NCBI RefSeq assembly: GCF_903913935.1
Contig: NZ_CAIWNH010000529.1
Span: forward strand, 1-33,731
DNA from: an uncultured Mucilaginibacter sp.
GTDB lineage: Bacteria > Bacteroidota > Bacteroidia > Sphingobacteriales > Sphingobacteriaceae
Reading direction: 5' to 3'
DNA: 33,731 nucleotides
The notes below the pieces were generated by a model. The model searched no databases. It saw nothing but the letters and a program-made list of their open reading frames with translations, and was not told the DNA's origin. The first letter of the stretch is position 1, and the number at the start of each line of letters is the position of its first letter. Positions 30,301-33,731 of the stretch are shown one piece after another. Position numbers and translations under genes: made by a program.

Positions 30301-30420
30301 TCCGCTCAAACCAAAGTCAAATGCCGAGTTTTACCCCCTGCCTGTCCAAGTGTGCCACTTGGACACACAACAATTTGAGCGTTCCGATCAATCCAAGATC
30401 AAAGGCCGAGTTTTACCCCC
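30301..30420. repeat. Two 38-bp direct repeats (30301-30338, 30383-30420) flanking a perfect 10-bp hairpin (30343-30365)
   Basis: TCCGCTCAAACCAAAGTCAAATGCCGAGTTTTACCCCC vs TCCGATCAATCCAAGATCAAAGGCCGAGTTTTACCCCC, 33/38 identical; hairpin TGTCCAAGTG-TGC-CACTTGGACA. Confidence 0.75.
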
Positions 30421-30570
30421 CCCCCCCTCCCGTCCTTCAACTTCACCAACACCCTTTGGGTTAAACTGTCGATGCGAAGGTAGTAGGCGACCTGGCGGAT
30501 GGAGGGGCCCTGCGCGGCAAGTTCATGGATGCGTTGTTTTACGTCGACGCTGATGGCGGCCCGGCTTTTT
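30400..30570 (-). pseudogene. HTH-domain fragment (transposase/recombinase-like), no start codon, interrupted by a G12 tract
   Basis: Minus strand reads TKSRAAISVDVKQRIHELAAQGPSIRQVAYYLRIDSLTQRVLVKLKDGRGGGVKLGL*. Confidence 0.5.
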
Positions 30571-30701
30571 GTCAGAACTCGAATTTTTAGAATTCAGCGA
30601 ATTTTTGAATTCTGTTAATTCTTTAATTCCAAGAACGGCGCAGCCTTCTTTAACACCTTTAAAAAAAAATCAAACAATAAGTGAAAAATTCGAGTTCAGA
30701 C
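30571..30701. mobile_element. MITE-like element with 18-bp terminal inverted repeats
   Basis: Left GTCAGAACTCGAATTTTT (30571-30588), right AAAAATTCGAGTTCAGAC (30684-30701); 17/18 complementary; AT-rich interior with no ORF. Confidence 0.6.
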
Positions 30702-30706
30702 GATCA

Positions 30707-30789
30707 GCGTTAGTGATAGCAGCGGATACCCGCCGGTGAATAAGGCCTCGCGCAGTATGAGCGGATAGCACGGGCCGCAGGCAACGCCC
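30707..30789. repeat. GC-rich intergenic repeat candidate bounded by GCGTTAG...AACGCCC
   Basis: GCGTTAGTGATAGCAGCGGATACCC...GCACGGGCCGCAGGCAACGCCC; composition contrasts with AT-rich surroundings. Confidence 0.4.
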
Positions 30790-30876
30790 AAAATCAGTTG
30801 ACGGCCAGCGTATCGGCAGGCAGGTAAAAACTTGCCAACAGGCTTTCTGAATTATTCACGATGTGTGACAAAGACA

Positions 30877-31062
30877 TCAGTTCACAAAACTCTTAATTAT
30901 CCGAACCAATAAATAGGTTACGGCACCGCCCATTAATAAGAAGCCTCCAACAACTATTATATTGTTTACGGTAGGATCGATTGGCTCTGTAAAGCCAACA
31001 ACAAACAAGTAACCCCCTAACGGAATACATAATATAGCCAATATAACCGAAAAGTGCCTCAT
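30877..31062 (-). CDS. Small two-TM membrane protein
   Basis: 61 aa: MRHFSVILAILCIPLGGYLFVVGF...NNIIVVGGFLLMGGAVTYLLVRIIKSFVN. Confidence 0.5.
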   Translation of the reverse strand: MRHFSVILAILCIPLGGYLFVVGFTEPIDPTVNNIIVVGGFLLMGGAVTYLLVRIIKSFVN

Positions 31063-31192
31063 ATTTTAAAACGCATAACCTATTCAATATACAAGTAAAA
31101 AACGAAATACCAATTATCCCTTTCCCTAAACCCTATTTAACCAACACACCAAAATCCCAACCTAAAAACCTTCCAACTGTCAAACAACATAG

Positions 31193-31214
31193 GAGACGCG
31201 AAGCATCGCGTCTC
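31193..31214. repeat. Short intergenic hairpin GAGACGCGA-AGCA-TCGCGTCTC
   Basis: Perfect 9-bp arms. Confidence 0.75.
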
Positions 31215-31261
31215 TACATAACCCAAATATGCCACCCGCCAACAAATACCCCTCCGTCCTA

Positions 31262-31386
31262 ACCGGTAAAATCAACCACAAAAATAGGAGTGATCCGTCG
31301 AACCAAATCGGTGAAATCATCCTCAAAAATCGATGTAATCCTTAAACACAAAATCGGTGCAATCAACAAAAACAATCGGTGCAATC
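31262..31386. repeat. Six-unit degenerate repeat array (~ATCGGTGnAATC), 22-24 bp period
   Basis: Units start at 31262, 31284, 31307, 31329, 31353, 31375: ACCGGTAAAATC, ATAGGAGTGATC, ATCGGTGAAATC, ATCGATGTAATC, ATCGGTGCAATC, ATCGGTGCAATC. Confidence 0.7.
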
Positions 31387-31403
31387 CAAAATCACAAAAA
31401 CCA

Positions 31404-31434
31404 TTTGACAATTAAACAAAAAGCCCTATCTTTG
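31404..31434 (+). promoter_or_regulatory. Bacteroidetes-type promoter for rplM: TTTG-N19-TATCTTTG
   Basis: TTTG at 31404-31407, TATCTTTG at 31427-31434. Confidence 0.8.
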
Positions 31435-31488
31435 CAGTCCCGAAAATGCGGGGTATAATAAACGTTTAATTAATTTAATTTAAAGCAA

Positions 31489-31926
31489 GTGAATACGTTA
31501 AGTTACAAAACTGTCTCAGCCAATAAGAAGACCGTTAACAAGCAATGGGTTGTTGTTGACGCACAGGGCGAGATTTTGGGGCGCTTGTCTACGAAGATCG
31601 CCATGATCATCCGTGGAAAAACCAAGCCAGACTTTACCCCAAACGTAGACTGCGGCGATAACGTGATCGTTATCAATGCAGACAAGGTAAAACTGACCGG
31701 AAACAAATTCAGCGACAAGCAGTATGTTTCGTACACCGGCTATCCGGGTGGTCAGAAATTCATTTCTCCTAAGGAGTTAATGGCAAAGCATCCAACACGC
31801 GTAATTGAAAAAGCCGTGCGTGGTATGTTACCTAAAAGTCGTTTGGGCAAAGCATTATTTGGTAACCTGCATGTTTATGCGGGCGCCGAGCATCCTCATG
31901 CAGCACAAAACCCAACAACCATTTAA
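31489..31926 (+). CDS. rplM: 50S ribosomal protein L13 (GTG start)
   Basis: WVVVDAQGEILGRLSTKIAMIIRGKTKPDFTPNVDCGDNVIVINADKVKLTGNK. Confidence 0.97.
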   Translation: MNTLSYKTVSANKKTVNKQWVVVDAQGEILGRLSTKIAMIIRGKTKPDFTPNVDCGDNVIVINADKVKLTGNKFSDKQYVSYTGYPGGQKFISPKELMAKHPTRVIEKAVRGMLPKSRLGKALFGNLHVYAGAEHPHAAQNPTTI

Positions 31927-31952
31927 CTTTTAATTTAAGGAGAAAAGAAAAA

Positions 31953-32339
31953 ATGCCAACAACTAACACTTCGGGCAGAAGAAAAACAGCAGTTGCACGC
32001 ATCTACTTAACAGATGGAGCCGGTGCAATTACCGTAAACGGTAAAGATTACAAGGAGTATTTTCCAACATTGCCATTACAATACATCGTTATGCAAAGCA
32101 CTGAAGTTTCTGGTTCAACCGGAAAATTCGATGTAAAAGTTAACGTTGCAGGTGGTGGCGTAAAAGGACAGGCAGAAGCCGTTCGTTTAGCCATCGCGAA
32201 AGCTATCGTTGAACTCGACCCTGAAAAGAAACCAGCCCTGCGCGCTAAAGGTATCATGACACGTGACGACCGTATGGTTGAACGTAAAAAACCAGGTCGC
32301 AAGAAAGCACGTAAGAGATTCCAATTCAGTAAACGTTAA
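31953..32339 (+). CDS. rpsI: 30S ribosomal protein S9
   Basis: SGRRKTAVARIYLTDGAG...KKPGRKKARKRFQFSKR. Confidence 0.97.
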   Translation: MPTTNTSGRRKTAVARIYLTDGAGAITVNGKDYKEYFPTLPLQYIVMQSTEVSGSTGKFDVKVNVAGGGVKGQAEAVRLAIAKAIVELDPEKKPALRAKGIMTRDDRMVERKKPGRKKARKRFQFSKR

Positions 32340-32357
32340 TCAAAGGAGGACAACAAA

Positions 32358-33230
32358 ATGGCAAGAACAACATATCAGGATTTACTGGATGCAGGTGTAC
32401 ACTTTGGTCACCTTACCCGCAAATGGGACCCAAAAATGTCGCAGTACATTTTTATGGAGCGCAACGGTATCCACATTATCGATTTAAATAAAACCTTAAC
32501 CAAGGTTGAAGAAGCTGCTGCAGCTATAAAACAAATTGTAAAGTCAGGACGTAAAGTATTATTCGTAGCTACAAAGAAACAAGCGAAAGATATCGTTGCT
32601 GATTATGCAAAAACGGTAAACATGCCTTTTATCACCGAAAGGTGGTTAGGTGGTATGTTAACCAACTTTGCTACCGTACGCAAGTCGATCAAAAAGATGT
32701 CAAACATCGATAAATTGACCAAAGACGGTACTTATGCAAACCTTTCGAAAAAAGAAAGGCTGATGATACAGCGCGAGCGTATTAAACTGGAAACTTTATT
32801 AGGTGGCATCTCTGACCTGAACCGTTTACCTGCAGCTTTATTTTTGATCGACGTTAAAAAGGAACACATCGCTGTTTCTGAAGCATTAAAATTGAATATC
32901 CCTACCTTCGCGATGGTGGATACCAACTCTGATCCTTCAAACATCGATTTCCCTATCCCTGCAAATGACGATGCAACCAAATCAATTTCATTGATCACCG
33001 GTATCATCATCCAGGCGATTGTTGAAGGTTTGGAAGAACGCAAACGCGAAAAAGAAGACGAAGCTGAGAAAGAAGCAGCAGTTGCGAAAGCAAAAGCTGA
33101 TGCTCCTGAAGCAGTAACGATTGAACGGGCACCGAACGAAGGTGGCAAAAGAGCACGTAAAGGCACTGCAGAAGTTGACGCTGCCGTTGCTGAAGCTGCC
33201 GCTGAAACCGGAACTGAGCCCGCTGAGTAA
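32358..33230 (+). CDS. rpsB: 30S ribosomal protein S2
   Basis: LLDAGVHFGHLTRKWDPKMSQYIFMERNGIHIIDLNKT...RWLGGMLTNF. Confidence 0.97.
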   Translation: MARTTYQDLLDAGVHFGHLTRKWDPKMSQYIFMERNGIHIIDLNKTLTKVEEAAAAIKQIVKSGRKVLFVATKKQAKDIVADYAKTVNMPFITERWLGGMLTNFATVRKSIKKMSNIDKLTKDGTYANLSKKERLMIQRERIKLETLLGGISDLNRLPAALFLIDVKKEHIAVSEALKLNIPTFAMVDTNSDPSNIDFPIPANDDATKSISLITGIIIQAIVEGLEERKREKEDEAEKEAAVAKAKADAPEAVTIERAPNEGGKRARKGTAEVDAAVAEAAAETGTEPAE

Positions 33231-33240
33231 TACATAGGTG

Positions 33241-33293
33241 TAAGGGTTGTAAAGGTTGTAAATTTAAAACCCTTACAACCTTTGCAGCCCTTA
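33241..33293. repeat. Long inverted repeat (21-bp arms, 19/21) between rpsB and tsf
   Basis: TAAGGGTTGTAAAGGTTGTAA (33241-33261) vs TTACAACCTTTGCAGCCCTTA (33273-33293), 11-nt loop. Confidence 0.85.
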
Positions 33294-33332
33294 TATCATT
33301 TACAAATACTACAACATTAAAAACACATAACA

Positions 33333-33731
33333 ATGTCTACAGTAACAATATCTGCAGCCGACGTAAACAAACTGCGCCAGCAAACTGGTGCGGGTATGAT
33401 GGATTGCAAAAAAGCTTTAACTGAAACCAATGGTGATTTTGAAGCTGCCATTGATTTTTTAAGAAAAAAAGGTGCTAAAGTGGCTGCCAGCCGCCAGGAC
33501 CGTGAATCAAACGAAGGTGTGGTTATCGCACGTACTTCGGCTGATGGCAAACGTGGTGTAATTATCGAATTGAACTGCGAAACTGATTTCGTGGCTAAAA
33601 ACGCTGAATTTATTGCTTTTGCTAACGCGATCGCTACCGTTGCCGTTGAAAACAACCCTGCTTCCCTGGAAGCATTGAATGAGCTTGCTGTTGATGGTCA
33701 GAAAATCGGCGAAGCTGTTATCGACAAAACA
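33333..33731 (+). CDS. tsf: Elongation factor Ts, 3' end cut off by the window
   Basis: [54 protein letters not shown]; open to window end. Confidence 0.96.
   Translation, partial: MSTVTISAADVNKLRQQTGAGMMDCKKALTETNGDFEAAIDFLRKKGAKVAASRQDRESNEGVVIARTSADGKRGVIIELNCETDFVAKNAEFIAFANAIATVAVENNPASLEALNELAVDGQKIGEAVIDKT

Noticed and set aside
30264-30553. Two short plus-strand ORFs rich in Pro
   Set aside because: They run across direct repeats and a poly-C tract; the minus-strand HTH reading is more protein-like.
31262-31386. Repeat array considered as CRISPR
   Set aside because: Units are only ~12 bp conserved with ~10-bp gaps and there are no cas genes.
32732-33235. Long antisense ORF over rpsB
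   Set aside because: Shadow ORF opposite an unambiguous ribosomal protein gene with an Ala/Glu-rich tail.

Overview
The window looks like a chromosomal segment from a Bacteroidota bacterium, probably Sphingobacteriaceae (Mucilaginibacter/Pedobacter-like). That placement is inferred from protein style, TAnnTTTG promoters and the GH97/TonB/DUF5777 gene content. Most of it is ordinary: hemH, ispH, a GT2 glycosyltransferase, waaA (kdtA), a coupled UDP-sugar block (ugd-uxs-galE) and a CpsB-type PHP phosphatase, an FtsX/MacB-like ABC permease, GH97, an OmpA-like protein, a DUF1080 lipoprotein, a DUF2062 protein, a single-domain response regulator, a large TonB-type outer-membrane protein, a collagen-like lipoprotein, a zinc metalloprotease, a phospholipase-C-type phosphoesterase, a PAS/H-box protein lacking an ATPase domain, a YceI + DUF5777 pair, and rplM-rpsI-rpsB-tsf (tsf truncated by the window edge). 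I see no convincing new multi-gene defence or mobile system. The most notable signals are non-coding: (1) a tRNA-Ala(GGC) cut off exactly after its anticodon stem next to two TTGCACGTAA direct repeats, suggesting an integrated-element boundary at the left edge; (2) a six-unit, ~22-24 bp phased repeat array immediately upstream of a near-ideal rplM promoter; (3) a decayed mobile-element patch at 30.3-30.8 kb with direct repeats, a perfect hairpin, an HTH fragment with a G12 tract, and a 131-bp element with 18-bp inverted ends; (4) a long hairpin between rpsB and tsf. The phosphoesterase with an unusual N-terminal beta-rich domain and no visible signal peptide is the most interesting protein. 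All names come from reading motifs by eye; no database search was run.
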